Part shown: piece by piece, positions 33,685 through 41,835 of the stretch
How positions within the stretch are numbered: the first letter of the stretch is position 1
How the letters are laid out: every line of letters starts with the position of its first letter
Assembly (NCBI GenBank): GCA_945877365.1
Contig: CAMCRV010000004.1
Span: 31,408 to 95,407, forward strand
Origin: an uncultured Clostridia bacterium
GTDB taxonomy: Bacteria > Bacillota > Clostridia > Oscillospirales > Oscillospiraceae
Length of the DNA: 64,000 bases
Direction: 5' to 3'
Translations under genes and position numbers: made by a program
Notes under the pieces: model-generated
The model's database searches: none
The model's input: the letters and a program-made list of their open reading frames with translations, nothing else
What the model was told of the DNA's origin: nothing

Positions 33685-33725
33685 AAAAAAATTGGCGCAT
33701 CCCGGTTTGGGATGCGCCTTTTTTG
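33685..33725. terminator. Bidirectional terminator between phage module and lipoprotein
   Basis: A 10-bp stem GGCGCATCCC/GGGATGCGCC with a 5-base loop is flanked by AAAAAAA and TTTTTTT. Confidence 0.88.
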
Positions 33726-33732
33726 CGTTGAG

Positions 33733-34404
33733 TTAAGCCAGAGTGATGGAGGTGATATGGGGGTTCATGCCCTCGTACCAGTACAGGAAGCCCTCCACAT
33801 TCACGGTGTCGCCCACATTCAGCTGGCCTACAGTGGTGTAGACATCAGAGTCGGTGCCGGTGAGGTAGACCTCCACGCAGAAGCTGTAGGAGCCGCCGTT
33901 ATAACCCAGAGTGACATAGATGTCATCGCCGGGCTCGCCGTTCTTGTACTCGATGTTCTCCACGGTCATGCCGGTGAAGGATACCAGCTCGTTCTGATGG
34001 TCAATCAGCGCGTCGGTGCCCAGCAGGTCGGTGACATCCAGAGGTTGAGCGATGAAGCTGTCGCCCTTGACGAACTCAAAGGTACCGTCCATGATCTCCA
34101 CCTCGCCGGCCCACTCGCCCTTGTTGCCGGTGATCCGGATCTTGGTGCCGGGAACCAGCTTCTCGGCATCGGCCTCAGAGCAGGCCAGCTCGTACAGGAA
34201 GTAGGCGCCGTCAGGGCTCTGGCAGTAGACGGTGACCTTGTTGTCCCACCAGGACTGATGAGCCTGGACATAGGTCTCCACCACCACCTGAGACTGCATC
34301 TCAGCGGCGACATACTGCTCATGGGTCATGGCCTTGGACTTGCCGCCTGCACAGCCAGCCAGCAGCAGAACGCAGACTAAGACGAGGGCAATGATTCTTT
34401 TCAT
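33733..34404 (-). CDS. Lipoprotein of unknown function
   Basis: This 223-residue exported lipoprotein has a lysine-containing signal and the lipobox LLAGC (cleavage before Cys18). After a short helical linker it has two beta-rich halves. Strings such as GTKIRITGNKGEWAGEVEIM and VSFTGMTVENIEYKNGEPGD suggest OB-fold-like modules. It has its own promoter (TTGATT-N16-TATAAT, 34456-34483, minus) and terminator, so it is a single-gene unit. I know of no function. Confidence 0.8.
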   Translation of the reverse strand: MKRIIALVLVCVLLLAGCAGGKSKAMTHEQYVAAEMQSQVVVETYVQAHQSWWDNKVTVYCQSPDGAYFLYELACSEADAEKLVPGTKIRITGNKGEWAGEVEIMDGTFEFVKGDSFIAQPLDVTDLLGTDALIDHQNELVSFTGMTVENIEYKNGEPGDDIYVTLGYNGGSYSFCVEVYLTGTDSDVYTTVGQLNVGDTVNVEGFLYWYEGMNPHITSITLA

Positions 34405-34455
34405 GGTTTTCTCTCCTTCTTGTTTCGGATAAAGTAGTTGGGATTTGCTTGTATG

Positions 34456-34483
34456 ATTATAGCACGATTTTTCCGGAAATCAA
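34456..34483 (-). promoter_or_regulatory. Promoter of the lipoprotein gene
   Basis: On the minus strand TTGATT, 16 bases, then TGCTATAAT (extended -10). Confidence 0.65.
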
Positions 34484-34493
34484 TGGGAAGTTA

Positions 34494-34674
34494 GGAGTTA
34501 GGAGTGAGGAGTTAGGAGTGAAACCCACTCTCGCAGATGGGGCAGGAACAGGAGAGAATCAATAGACGATTTTGTCGGGGCGGCAGCTATGGAAAAGGTT
34601 TAGTGCGCTCTTCTTTTTAATACATCCCCGAAGAGGATACCTCAACTCCTAACTCCTAATTCCTAACTCAGCAA
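34494..34674. repeat. Intergenic repeat family B, GTTAGGAGT type
   Basis: The left arm is four GTTAGGAGT/GAGGAGT units and the right arm the reverse complement (ACTCCTAACTCCTAATTCC). The core ATCCCCGAAGAGGATA is present. The 100 bases between hold nothing else recognised. Confidence 0.78.
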
Positions 34675-34695
34675 AGTTTGCTTGCGGTAATGCTG

Positions 34696-36288
34696 TCAGC
34701 GTTTGCGGATTTTCTCCCTCACCACATACGCGCCCATGGCAAGCCAGCACAGGGCCAGCACGCCCAGCAGAGCCTTGGAGGCGGTGGGGATTTCCCCGGG
34801 GGCTGCGCCGGGGTCGGTGCGGATCTGATCCAGCCGGTACAGGGAGGAGACTTCCTTATAAAGCCGGGAGATATAGCGGCTGTCCAGCGTTTCTCCCCGG
34901 CGGACGGACTTGTTCACATCCTCCACCAGCTGCCCGGCGGCATTGCGCAGGGAGGCGGAGCCGTTGAACACCGGTGTGACGAAGGTGCTGCCGGTGCTTT
35001 CCAGCAGCAGCTTCGTGGCCTCCAGCTTTACGGAGTAATGCAGATCGTTGTCCTCTCCGGCGCGGCTGAGGTAGTCCTGATAGGCATCGCTTTGCTGCGC
35101 CTTTACGGTAACGGGGACATAGCCCTCGGTCTGGGCGTAGGCGATCTGGACATCGTTGGTCAGCAGATACTGGGCGAAGAGCCAGGAGGCCAGCACCTGC
35201 TGGGGGTCGTCCTTCCAGAACAGGCACATACTGGGACCCTGAGAGATCATGGTGGGATTCTCCGGGTCGTACTGGGGAATGGGCAGCACGGCGGTTTCAA
35301 ATTTCACCAGCTTCTCCGGGGCGATGTCCACAAGGGGGGCTTCACTGCCCATCCAGGTGGCGCCGGCGGTGGAGTCCACGGCGAAGATGCACTGCCCGGC
35401 GTTGAGGAAGTTGGCAGGATAGCCGTTGAGCTTGAAGGTGGAGAAGGCCCCGGTCTGGGCGTGGCTGCCGATTTCCAGCAGAAGCTCCCGGGTGGTGTCG
35501 TTGAAGATCTGAATCTGCCCGGCATCGGTGGAGTAGCCTGCACCCTTCTGCCGCAGCAGCTGGATCATCATGTTGTCCGTGGACTTGTACAGGAAGGGAA
35601 TCAGCACCTTCTGCCCGTTGAGGGCGAAATTGCCGCTGGCATCTTTTGCCATGGCGGCCTCGGAGACCTCCCAGACGAAGTCCCAGGTGAGGACTTCCGG
35701 CAGTTGGTAGCCCAGCTTCTCCACAAAGGTTTTGTTTACATAACACGCCTCAGTGGAGCGCATGAAGGGCAGGGCATAGCAGCTGCCGTCGAAGCTGCAC
35801 TCGGCCAGAAACTGGGGGACGATTTCCTCCCTGGTGGGGGCATCGAAGCGAACCTCCCTGCCCCCCAGACCAAAGTTCTCGTCGTTTATCAGGCTGTCCA
35901 GAGGCACCACGGTGTGCTCTCCGGTGCGGTAGGTGGCGATGTGGTCGGGGTAGGTGATGCACAGGTTGGGGGTGGTGTTGGTGGCGATGTTGGTAATCAC
36001 ATCGTTGTAGATCTTGCCGTAGTCGGTGTACAGCCGAAGGTTCACGGTGATGTTGGGATACAGGGCTTCAAAATCCGCAATGGCCTGCTTGTAGATGTTC
36101 ACCTGGGTCATGTTGGTGTCGTTTTTTGCCCAGAAGGTGATCTCGTACTGCCGGGAGGTGTCAAAGGTCTCCGGCAGAGTGTAGGCGGTGTCCGTTGCCG
36201 GGGCGGAGTCTCCCGGGGCGGCAATGGCCCCATGGCAGCCCGACAGCAGGAAGGCGGCAAGCAGCAGAAGACAGAATCGCTTTTTCAT
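34696..36288 (-). CDS. ABC sugar transporter substrate-binding lipoprotein with C-terminal membrane helix
   Basis: This 530-residue extracytoplasmic solute-binding protein resembles family 1 (sugar) binding proteins. The signal has lipobox LLSGC, and the mature part begins YEITFWAKNDTNMTQVNIYK. FALNGQKVLIPFLYKSTDNM and VDSTAGATWMGSEAPLVDIA are typical middle blocks. Unusually, residues about 500-525 form a membrane helix followed by positive charges (REKIRKR), so it may be anchored at both ends. The start overlaps the permease stop by 4 bases. It is the last gene of its operon, while binding proteins usually come first. Confidence 0.88.
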   Translation of the reverse strand: MKKRFCLLLLAAFLLSGCHGAIAAPGDSAPATDTAYTLPETFDTSRQYEITFWAKNDTNMTQVNIYKQAIADFEALYPNITVNLRLYTDYGKIYNDVITNIATNTTPNLCITYPDHIATYRTGEHTVVPLDSLINDENFGLGGREVRFDAPTREEIVPQFLAECSFDGSCYALPFMRSTEACYVNKTFVEKLGYQLPEVLTWDFVWEVSEAAMAKDASGNFALNGQKVLIPFLYKSTDNMMIQLLRQKGAGYSTDAGQIQIFNDTTRELLLEIGSHAQTGAFSTFKLNGYPANFLNAGQCIFAVDSTAGATWMGSEAPLVDIAPEKLVKFETAVLPIPQYDPENPTMISQGPSMCLFWKDDPQQVLASWLFAQYLLTNDVQIAYAQTEGYVPVTVKAQQSDAYQDYLSRAGEDNDLHYSVKLEATKLLLESTGSTFVTPVFNGSASLRNAAGQLVEDVNKSVRRGETLDSRYISRLYKEVSSLYRLDQIRTDPGAAPGEIPTASKALLGVLALCWLAMGAYVVREKIRKR

Positions 36289-37148
36289 CCCTTTGTCCCT
36301 CCTCTTGCCACACCGGCCATGATCTTTTTCCGGAACATCAGAAACAGTACAATCAGGGGCAGGGAGATCACCACCACCGCTGCCATCATGGCAGGGATGT
36401 TCTCCCGTCCGAAGCCGTTTTCCCGGATCTCCTGAATGCCGTTGGAAACCAGAAAATAGGCCTGATCGTCGGTGATCAGCCGGGGCCAGACATAGCTGTT
36501 CCAGCACTCGATGACCTTCAGAATGGTGATGGTGATGAGGGTGGGGCGGCAGATGGGCAGCATCACCCGGGTGAGGTAGCGCAGGTCGGAGGTGCCGTCC
36601 ACCTTGGCGGCGTAGTACAGCTCGTCGGGGATCTGAGAAAAGTTCTCTTTCAGCAGGTAGATGTAGAACACCGAGGCCACCGAGGGCAGAATCAGGCCGG
36701 GGAAGCTGTTGCGCAGATCCAGATTGGTGATGGTGACGAAGTTGGTGATCACCACCAGCTCCGTGGGAATCATCATCAGGGCCAGAAAGCCGGTGAACAC
36801 CAGATTCTTCCCCCGGAAGTTCAGCCGGGCGAAGGCGAAGGCCGCCAGCACTGTCACAAACAGCATCAGCGCCGTGGTGCCGAGGGTGAAGAGAATGGTG
36901 TTGAGAAAATACCCACCCAGAGGAACGGCGGAGAAGGCGTTGACATAATTCTCCAGGGTGGGGGAGAGGGTGTACAGCTTGGGCACCCATTCGGAGTTGT
37001 AGGCGCCGTAGCTTTTCACGGAGGTCAGCACCATCCAGTAGAAGGGAAACAGCACGGCAATGGCCCAGAGGGTCAGCAGAAAGTAGGTGATGCCCTTTCC
37101 GATGCGCCGGGCAAGGGCGGTGCGCCGCTGAATTGTCTCGTAGTTCAT
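36285..37148 (-). CDS. ABC sugar transporter permease (MalG-type)
   Basis: This 287-residue inner-membrane permease has six helices. The EAA loop that contacts the ATPase reads YYAAKVDGTSDLRYLTRVMLPICRP. It follows the first permease by 13 bases. AAGGGGGGCGACAC precedes the ATG at 37148, preferred over one seven codons upstream. It forms the channel with the other permease. Confidence 0.93.
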   Translation of the reverse strand: MNYETIQRRTALARRIGKGITYFLLTLWAIAVLFPFYWMVLTSVKSYGAYNSEWVPKLYTLSPTLENYVNAFSAVPLGGYFLNTILFTLGTTALMLFVTVLAAFAFARLNFRGKNLVFTGFLALMMIPTELVVITNFVTITNLDLRNSFPGLILPSVASVFYIYLLKENFSQIPDELYYAAKVDGTSDLRYLTRVMLPICRPTLITITILKVIECWNSYVWPRLITDDQAYFLVSNGIQEIRENGFGRENIPAMMAAVVVISLPLIVLFLMFRKKIMAGVARGGTKG

Positions 37149-37161
37149 GTGTCCGCCCCCC

Positions 37162-38055
37162 TTATACATAGTGGATGTGCTTCCGGCTCACCAGCAGGTT
37201 GATGCAGGTGATGGTCAGCACAATGGCAAACAGAAGCATGGCGGCGGCAGAGGCATAGGAGGGGTAGCCGCCGGAGTTGCCGTAGAGCATATCGTAGACA
37301 TAGCCCACCAAGGTGTTCATCCCGGCGGCGTTGAGATCCACCCCGAACAGAGCCACGGCATCGGAATAGGCCTTGAAAGCTCCGATGAAGCCGGTAATGA
37401 TCAGGTAGAACACCGTGGGGGAGATCATGGGCAGGGTGATCTTGGTGAAAATCCGCAGCCTGCCGGTGCCGTCCACCCGGGCGGCGGCGTAGTAGGTGGG
37501 GTTCACCCCGGCCAGCGCGGAGGTGAGAATCAGAATTTTAAAGGGCATGACGATCCAGATGGTGTACAGCGACAGCACCAGCATCTTCGCCCAGTAGGGG
37601 CCGGAGATGAAGTCCACCGGAGCCGCGCCGAACAGACCCAGCACCAGATTGGCAAGGCCGTCGGAATAGGGAGTCTTTTTGAAGAGAATCATAAACACCA
37701 GACCCACTGCCAGGGTGTTGGTGACATAGGGCAGGAAGAAGATGGTCTGGTACAGCTGCCGGAGTTTACCGATGGAGCTTAACCCCAGACTGATGAGCAG
37801 GGCAAGCCCCGTGGACACCGGCACGGTGATCAGCACCAGAATCAGGGTGTTTTTCAGAGCCTGCAAAAAATAGGGGTCGCTGAGGACATAGCGGTAGTTA
37901 TACAGGCCGATGCCGAAGCAGGTCTGGGAGGCAAAGTTGAACCCCTCCTCAAAGGAGTACACCAGTACATCCACCAGCGGATACACCAGAAAGGCCCCCA
38001 GAAAGGCCATGGCAGGCAGCAGGTACAGCCACGCTTTTCGGTTGTTCTGTTCCAT
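37162..38055 (-). CDS. ABC sugar transporter permease (MalF/UgpA-type)
   Basis: This 297-residue permease has six membrane helices, beginning AWLYLLPAMAFLGAFLVYPLV. The EAA loop is YYAAARVDGTGRLRIFTKITLP. It lies 9 bases after the ATPase gene. Together with the next permease, ATPase and binding protein it makes a complete carbohydrate importer. The sugar cannot be deduced. Confidence 0.93.
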   Translation of the reverse strand: MEQNNRKAWLYLLPAMAFLGAFLVYPLVDVLVYSFEEGFNFASQTCFGIGLYNYRYVLSDPYFLQALKNTLILVLITVPVSTGLALLISLGLSSIGKLRQLYQTIFFLPYVTNTLAVGLVFMILFKKTPYSDGLANLVLGLFGAAPVDFISGPYWAKMLVLSLYTIWIVMPFKILILTSALAGVNPTYYAAARVDGTGRLRIFTKITLPMISPTVFYLIITGFIGAFKAYSDAVALFGVDLNAAGMNTLVGYVYDMLYGNSGGYPSYASAAAMLLFAIVLTITCINLLVSRKHIHYV

Positions 38056-38064
38056 GGCGGCCTC

Positions 38065-39159
38065 CTAAAAGCGAATCCGTTCCCCGGTGTCCCGGCGGAA
38101 CAGGAAGACCTTGTTGGGCTTCAGCCGGAAATTCACCGTTGATCCTGTGAGCTTCTGCCGGTCATCGGCGTCGATGATGATGCGGAAGGTCTCCCCGGTG
38201 AAGGAACCATGGCGGCACAGGGCGCTGACATCCCGTCCCATCACCTCCACCCGGTCAAGGCCGCAGGTGAGAGGGCCGGTTTCCTCCGGGACAAAGCTCT
38301 CGGGGCGGATGGCAACCTCCACATCCCCCTCCGGGACTTCGCCCACCTCCAGCACACGCTGCTGCCCCAGATACAGGCCGCCGCTGCGGACAGTGCCTGT
38401 GAAGGTGTTGATGGGGGGCGTACCCAGAAATTTGGCGACAAAGAGGTTGGCAGGGTCGTCATAGACCTGCTGGGGATGCCCCATCTGCTGCAAATCTCCC
38501 TCCTTCATCACCAGAATCAGGTCGCAGATACTCATGGCCTCCTCCTGATCGTGGGTGACAAAGACGGTGGTGATGCCGGTTTGCTTCTGGATGCGGCGGA
38601 TTTCTTCCCGGGTTTGCAGCCGCAGCCGGGCGTCCAGATTGGAAAGCGGCTCGTCCAGCAGGAGAATCCGGGGCATCTTCACCAGCGCCCGGGCGATGGC
38701 AACCCGCTGCTGCTGACCTCCGGAAAGCTCCCCGGGCTTGCGCTCCATCAGGTGCTGGATCTGCACAAGAGAAGCAGCCTGCCTGGCCTTTTCCGCCATC
38801 TGCGCCTTGGTGAGACGATCCTTGCCCCGGAGGTTTTCCAGAGGGAAGGTGATATTCTGCTCCACCGTCAGGTGGGGGTACAGGGCATAATTCTGGAACA
38901 CCAGACCCACCCCCCGGTGCTCTGCCGGCAGGCCGGTGACATCGTCGTCCCCGAAGAAGATGCGCCCCTCGGTGGGCTCCAGAAGGCCGCTGAGGAGGTT
39001 CAGCATGGTGCTCTTGCCGCAGCCCGAGGGGCCCAGCAGACCCACCAGCTTGCCGTCGGGGATTTCCAGCGTGAAGCTGTTGACAGCCCGGACGGGCTGA
39101 GGATTCTTCCGCCCCCGGCCGGGGAAAATTTTGGTGAGATTTTGCAGGGTAACTTTCAT
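38065..39159 (-). CDS. ABC sugar transporter ATP-binding protein (UgpC/MsmK-type)
   Basis: This 364-residue ATPase has Walker A LLGPSGCGKSTMLN, signature LSGGQQQRVAIARAL, Walker B ILLLDEPLSNLD and switch His in VFVTHDQEEA. A C-terminal TOBE region (about 280-360) is present, as in sugar ATPases. It is the first gene of the operon, so the order is ATPase, permease, permease, binding protein. The minus-strand promoter TTGCAA-N17-TATAAT (39246-39274) precedes it. Confidence 0.95.
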   Translation of the reverse strand: MKVTLQNLTKIFPGRGRKNPQPVRAVNSFTLEIPDGKLVGLLGPSGCGKSTMLNLLSGLLEPTEGRIFFGDDDVTGLPAEHRGVGLVFQNYALYPHLTVEQNITFPLENLRGKDRLTKAQMAEKARQAASLVQIQHLMERKPGELSGGQQQRVAIARALVKMPRILLLDEPLSNLDARLRLQTREEIRRIQKQTGITTVFVTHDQEEAMSICDLILVMKEGDLQQMGHPQQVYDDPANLFVAKFLGTPPINTFTGTVRSGGLYLGQQRVLEVGEVPEGDVEVAIRPESFVPEETGPLTCGLDRVEVMGRDVSALCRHGSFTGETFRIIIDADDRQKLTGSTVNFRLKPNKVFLFRRDTGERIRF

Positions 39160-39186
39160 GTGTTTCGCCCCCAGATTTTGAATGGA

Positions 39187-39226
39187 TAGTTAGGAGTTAG
39201 GAGTGAGGAGTTAGGAGTTAGCAGTG
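39187..39226. repeat. Single arm of repeat B between divergent promoters
   Basis: Four GTTAGGAGT-type units lie in the leader of the ABC operon. Confidence 0.7.
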
Positions 39227-39245
39227 AAATCTCTGTCGTTTCCCT

Positions 39246-39274
39246 ATTATATGCCTTTGGAGGAGGGATTGCAA
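39246..39274 (-). promoter_or_regulatory. Promoter of the sugar importer operon
   Basis: On the minus strand TTGCAA, 17 bases, TATAAT. Confidence 0.72.
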
Positions 39275-39287
39275 GGTGTTTCCTGCG

Positions 39288-39317
39288 TTGACAGGGGGCA
39301 GGGCAGTGGATTATAAT
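39288..39317 (+). promoter_or_regulatory. Promoter of the TrmH-family gene
   Basis: TTGACA (39288-39293), 18 bases, TATAAT (39312-39317). It is divergent from and only 13 bases away from the importer promoter. Confidence 0.78.
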
Positions 39318-39346
39318 GGAGAAAACCGAAAAAGGACGGATTTGCC

Positions 39347-40150
39347 ATGATTCACCTGACGGAAATTGAAAATCTGGAAGCCCCGGAGCTGGATGTCTTC
39401 GCCCGGCTGACGGAGGCGCAGCTGCTGAACCGCTTTGAGCCGAAAAAGGGAATGTTCATCGCCGAAAGCCCCAAGGTGATTCAGCGGGCGCTGGATGCCG
39501 GGTGCCGCCCGGTGTCCATTCTGGTGGAGCGGGGGCATATGAACGCCGAGGCCTGCGCCGCCATAGAACGCTGCGGGGATATCCCGGTGTACACCGCCCC
39601 TCTGCCGGAGCTGACCAAGCTGACGGGGTTTCAGCTCACCCGGGGGATGCTGTGCGCCATGTACCGACCGGCTCCCAGATCTGTGGAAGAGGTTACCGCA
39701 GGGGCGCGCCGGGTGGCAGTGCTGGAGGATGTGATGAACCCCACCAATGTGGGGGCGATTTTCCGCAGCGCGGCGGCGCTGGGGATGGACGCAGTGCTGT
39801 TGACCCCGGCCTGCACCGACCCCCTCTACCGCAGAAGCGCCCGGGTCAGCATGGGCACGGTGTTTCAGGTGCCCTGGACCTATCTGGAAAAGGACTGGAT
39901 TCCCCAGCTGCAAACGCTGGGCTTTGAAACCGCCGCCATGGCTCTGCGGGAGGACACCCTCTCCATCACAGACCCAAGGCTGCATCAGGTGGAAAAACTG
40001 GCGGTGGTGCTGGGCACCGAGGGGGACGGGCTGGCGGAGGACACCATTGCCCGGTGCGACTACACCGTGAAGATTCCCATGTATCACGGTGTGGATTCGC
40101 TGAATGTGGCGGCTGCCAGCGCGGTGGCGTTTTGGGAGCTGAGCAAATGA
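39347..40150 (+). CDS. TrmH/SpoU-family RNA 2'-O-methyltransferase
   Basis: This 267-residue SPOUT methyltransferase uses SAM to methylate a ribose in tRNA or rRNA. An N-terminal substrate-binding region (FEPKKGMFIAESPKVIQRAL) precedes the catalytic domain. The three SpoU motifs are intact: NPTNVGAIFRSAAALG, VVLGTEGDGL and IPMYHGVDSLNVAAASAV. It is a single-gene unit with a good promoter. Confidence 0.93.
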   Translation: MIHLTEIENLEAPELDVFARLTEAQLLNRFEPKKGMFIAESPKVIQRALDAGCRPVSILVERGHMNAEACAAIERCGDIPVYTAPLPELTKLTGFQLTRGMLCAMYRPAPRSVEEVTAGARRVAVLEDVMNPTNVGAIFRSAAALGMDAVLLTPACTDPLYRRSARVSMGTVFQVPWTYLEKDWIPQLQTLGFETAAMALREDTLSITDPRLHQVEKLAVVLGTEGDGLAEDTIARCDYTVKIPMYHGVDSLNVAAASAVAFWELSK

Positions 40151-40156
40151 AGAAAG

Positions 40157-40186
40157 GACTGCCAGAGTTGGCAGTCCTTTTTCGTG
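40157..40186. terminator. Bidirectional terminator after the TrmH gene
   Basis: AAAGGACTGCCAGAGTTGGCAGTCCTTTTT folds into a stem of about 12 bp with T tracts in both directions, between the two convergent genes. Confidence 0.85.
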
Positions 40187-40187
40187 T

Positions 40188-40745
40188 TCACCATGGGACG
40201 ACGGAGCCGTCCTTTTTCACAAGGTAGGCTTTGTCGGCAATTTCCGCAAGGGGGGTGTCGGAATAGGAGTCGGAATAGAAGGCGGTGCAGTGGTCATAGC
40301 CCAGCTCCTGCTTCAGACGCACCACTTTTTCCGCACCGTGGCAGTTTTTGCCCTGATACCGGCCGGTTTTGGGATCCACCCGGGAGGCAATGAGGTGTTT
40401 TATCCCCAGTCGGGCGCAGATGGGCTTCAGCAGAAACTCCGGGGAGGCAGAGATGAGGATATCTTCCGGCTCCTGCTGGCCTGCATACCACGGGAAGATC
40501 TTATGCTGGTGGGTATCCCAGAATTCCTTCAGCAGGGCTTCGGGGTCGTAGCCGGAGAAGACCCGGTAGAACTGCTCCTTCATGGCGGTTTTGTCCGTGG
40601 CCTTCAGCACATAGTATTTGAAAAACGCAATGCCCTGCAGGGGCAGAAACCGCAAAAGAGCGGGGTGCTTCCGGAGGGAAAACAGAAGGAAGTCCACAGT
40701 GCTGTCCCCGGCGTAGAGAGTGCCGTCGAAGTCGTAAATGTTCAT
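40188..40745 (-). CDS. HAD-IB (SerB-like) phosphatase
   Basis: This 185-residue HAD phosphatase has motif I MNIYDFDGTLYAGDST at the very N terminus, motif II ILISASPEFL, and later FYSDSYSDTPLAEIA with the motif IV aspartates. The helical cap (about 40-90) is of the HAD-IB class used by phosphoserine phosphatases and by phosphatases on lipid-linked sugars. GAGGT precedes the ATG. It lies 160 bases after the UbiA-like prenyl transferase on the same strand. It may remove the phosphate from that enzyme's product, which is inference. Confidence 0.87.
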   Translation of the reverse strand: MNIYDFDGTLYAGDSTVDFLLFSLRKHPALLRFLPLQGIAFFKYYVLKATDKTAMKEQFYRVFSGYDPEALLKEFWDTHQHKIFPWYAGQQEPEDILISASPEFLLKPICARLGIKHLIASRVDPKTGRYQGKNCHGAEKVVRLKQELGYDHCTAFYSDSYSDTPLAEIADKAYLVKKDGSVVPW

Positions 40746-40777
40746 TCTTTTACCTCATTTTTAAGTAGTCAACAAGT

Positions 40778-40898
40778 GCTGTCATTCTGAGCGTAGCGGC
40801 CGAAGGGCGCGAAGTCGAAGAATCTTCGCACTTACCCACTGCACAGCGAAAACGAGATGCGAAGATCCTTCGACTCGCTTCGCTCGCTCAGGATGACA
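40778..40898. repeat. Intergenic repeat family D, copy 2
   Basis: GTCATTCTGAGCG at one end and CGCTCAGGATGAC at the other form a long inverted repeat. The middle shares ATCTTCGCACTTACCCACTG with copy 1 (21855-21953). Confidence 0.8.
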
Positions 40899-40904
40899 CA
40901 GATG

Positions 40905-41762
40905 CTACAGATACAAAACGGTAAACATAGCTGCAAAGTACACAAGGCACAGTCCCATCAGCACCTTGTCGTGCACCAGCACCTCCATGGGGTCACCGTC
41001 GGAGCTGCCCTCGATGGTGAGGCTGTATTTCAGGATAATCAGCACCACAATGGGAATGGTCAGCACCAGATTGGGGCCGTGGGCGTCTACCGTCGTGGCG
41101 TCCATGCTCCACAAGGCGTAAAAGGCAATGGCCAGAGTGATGCACATGGTCATGCCCTTGTCCAGAAAGGCCACCGGGTAGGCCTCCAGCACCTTCCGGG
41201 TCTTGCCCCCCTTGAGATTGCGCAGCTCATTGCGCCGCTTGCCCAGGGCAAAGTAGAAGGCCAGAAACAGCACTGTCAGATACAGCCAGTTGGAAATCAC
41301 AATCTGCGTCACCAGTGCGCCGTAGAGAATCCGCAGCAGGAAGCCGGACACCAGAATGGTGATATCCACAATTGGCACATCCTTCAGCCCGAAGCTGTAG
41401 CCGAGATTCAGCAGGAAGTACAATGCCAGCAGAACACTGGCAAAGGGCTGGAAGCACAGGGCGTTGCACACCAGCGCGGCAGCAGCCAAAATTCCTGCCA
41501 GAATGCAGGCGTTTCGGACGGACACCGCCCCGGAGGCGATGGGGCGTTTGCACTTGGTGGGGTGGAGACGATCCTTCTCCCGATCCCGGATGTCGTTGAT
41601 GATGTACACCACCGAGGAGGTCATGCAGAAGGCCAGAAAGCCCAGCAGACCGGGGATCAGCTTATGGGGGTCGAAGAACTGGCCGCTGCAGGCCAGAGCG
41701 GCAAAGACCAGCACATTTTTTACGGCGTGGTGGGGACGGGTGAGCTTGATGTAGGGATTCAT
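40905..41762 (-). CDS. UbiA-family phosphoribosyl/prenyl transferase (DPPR-synthase-like)
   Basis: This 285-residue membrane enzyme has about eight helices. The first aspartate motif, YIINDIRDREKDRLHPTKCK followed by RPIASG, closely follows my recollection of mycobacterial decaprenyl-phosphate 5-phosphoribosyltransferase (NDVRDxExDxxHPTKxxRPIA). YFALGKRRNEL corresponds to the conserved GKR block. It likely transfers 5-phosphoribose from PRPP to a polyprenyl phosphate, making a lipid-linked pentose donor. GGAGGT precedes the ATG. The HAD phosphatase downstream and the polytopic protein upstream fit such a pathway. Confidence 0.83.
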   Translation of the reverse strand: MNPYIKLTRPHHAVKNVLVFAALACSGQFFDPHKLIPGLLGFLAFCMTSSVVYIINDIRDREKDRLHPTKCKRPIASGAVSVRNACILAGILAAAALVCNALCFQPFASVLLALYFLLNLGYSFGLKDVPIVDITILVSGFLLRILYGALVTQIVISNWLYLTVLFLAFYFALGKRRNELRNLKGGKTRKVLEAYPVAFLDKGMTMCITLAIAFYALWSMDATTVDAHGPNLVLTIPIVVLIILKYSLTIEGSSDGDPMEVLVHDKVLMGLCLVYFAAMFTVLYL

Positions 41763-41778
41763 AGAAACCTCCGTAGAT

Positions 41779-41826
41779 CAGTTAGGAGTGAGGAGTTAGG
41801 GGAACGGATTGCCACGCCAGTGACAG
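41779..41826. repeat. Fused fragments of repeats B and C
   Basis: A GTTAGGAGT arm runs into a truncated C element (ACGGATTGCCACGCCAGTGACAG) that has lost its hairpin tip. Confidence 0.65.
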
Positions 41827-41835
41827 AAACCAAAT

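Noticed and set aside
36289..36990. A 764-residue version of the sugar-binding protein
   Set aside because: Its first 234 codons lie antiparallel-free inside the permease gene in another frame; the lipoprotein signal starts at 36288 with an ATGA overlap.
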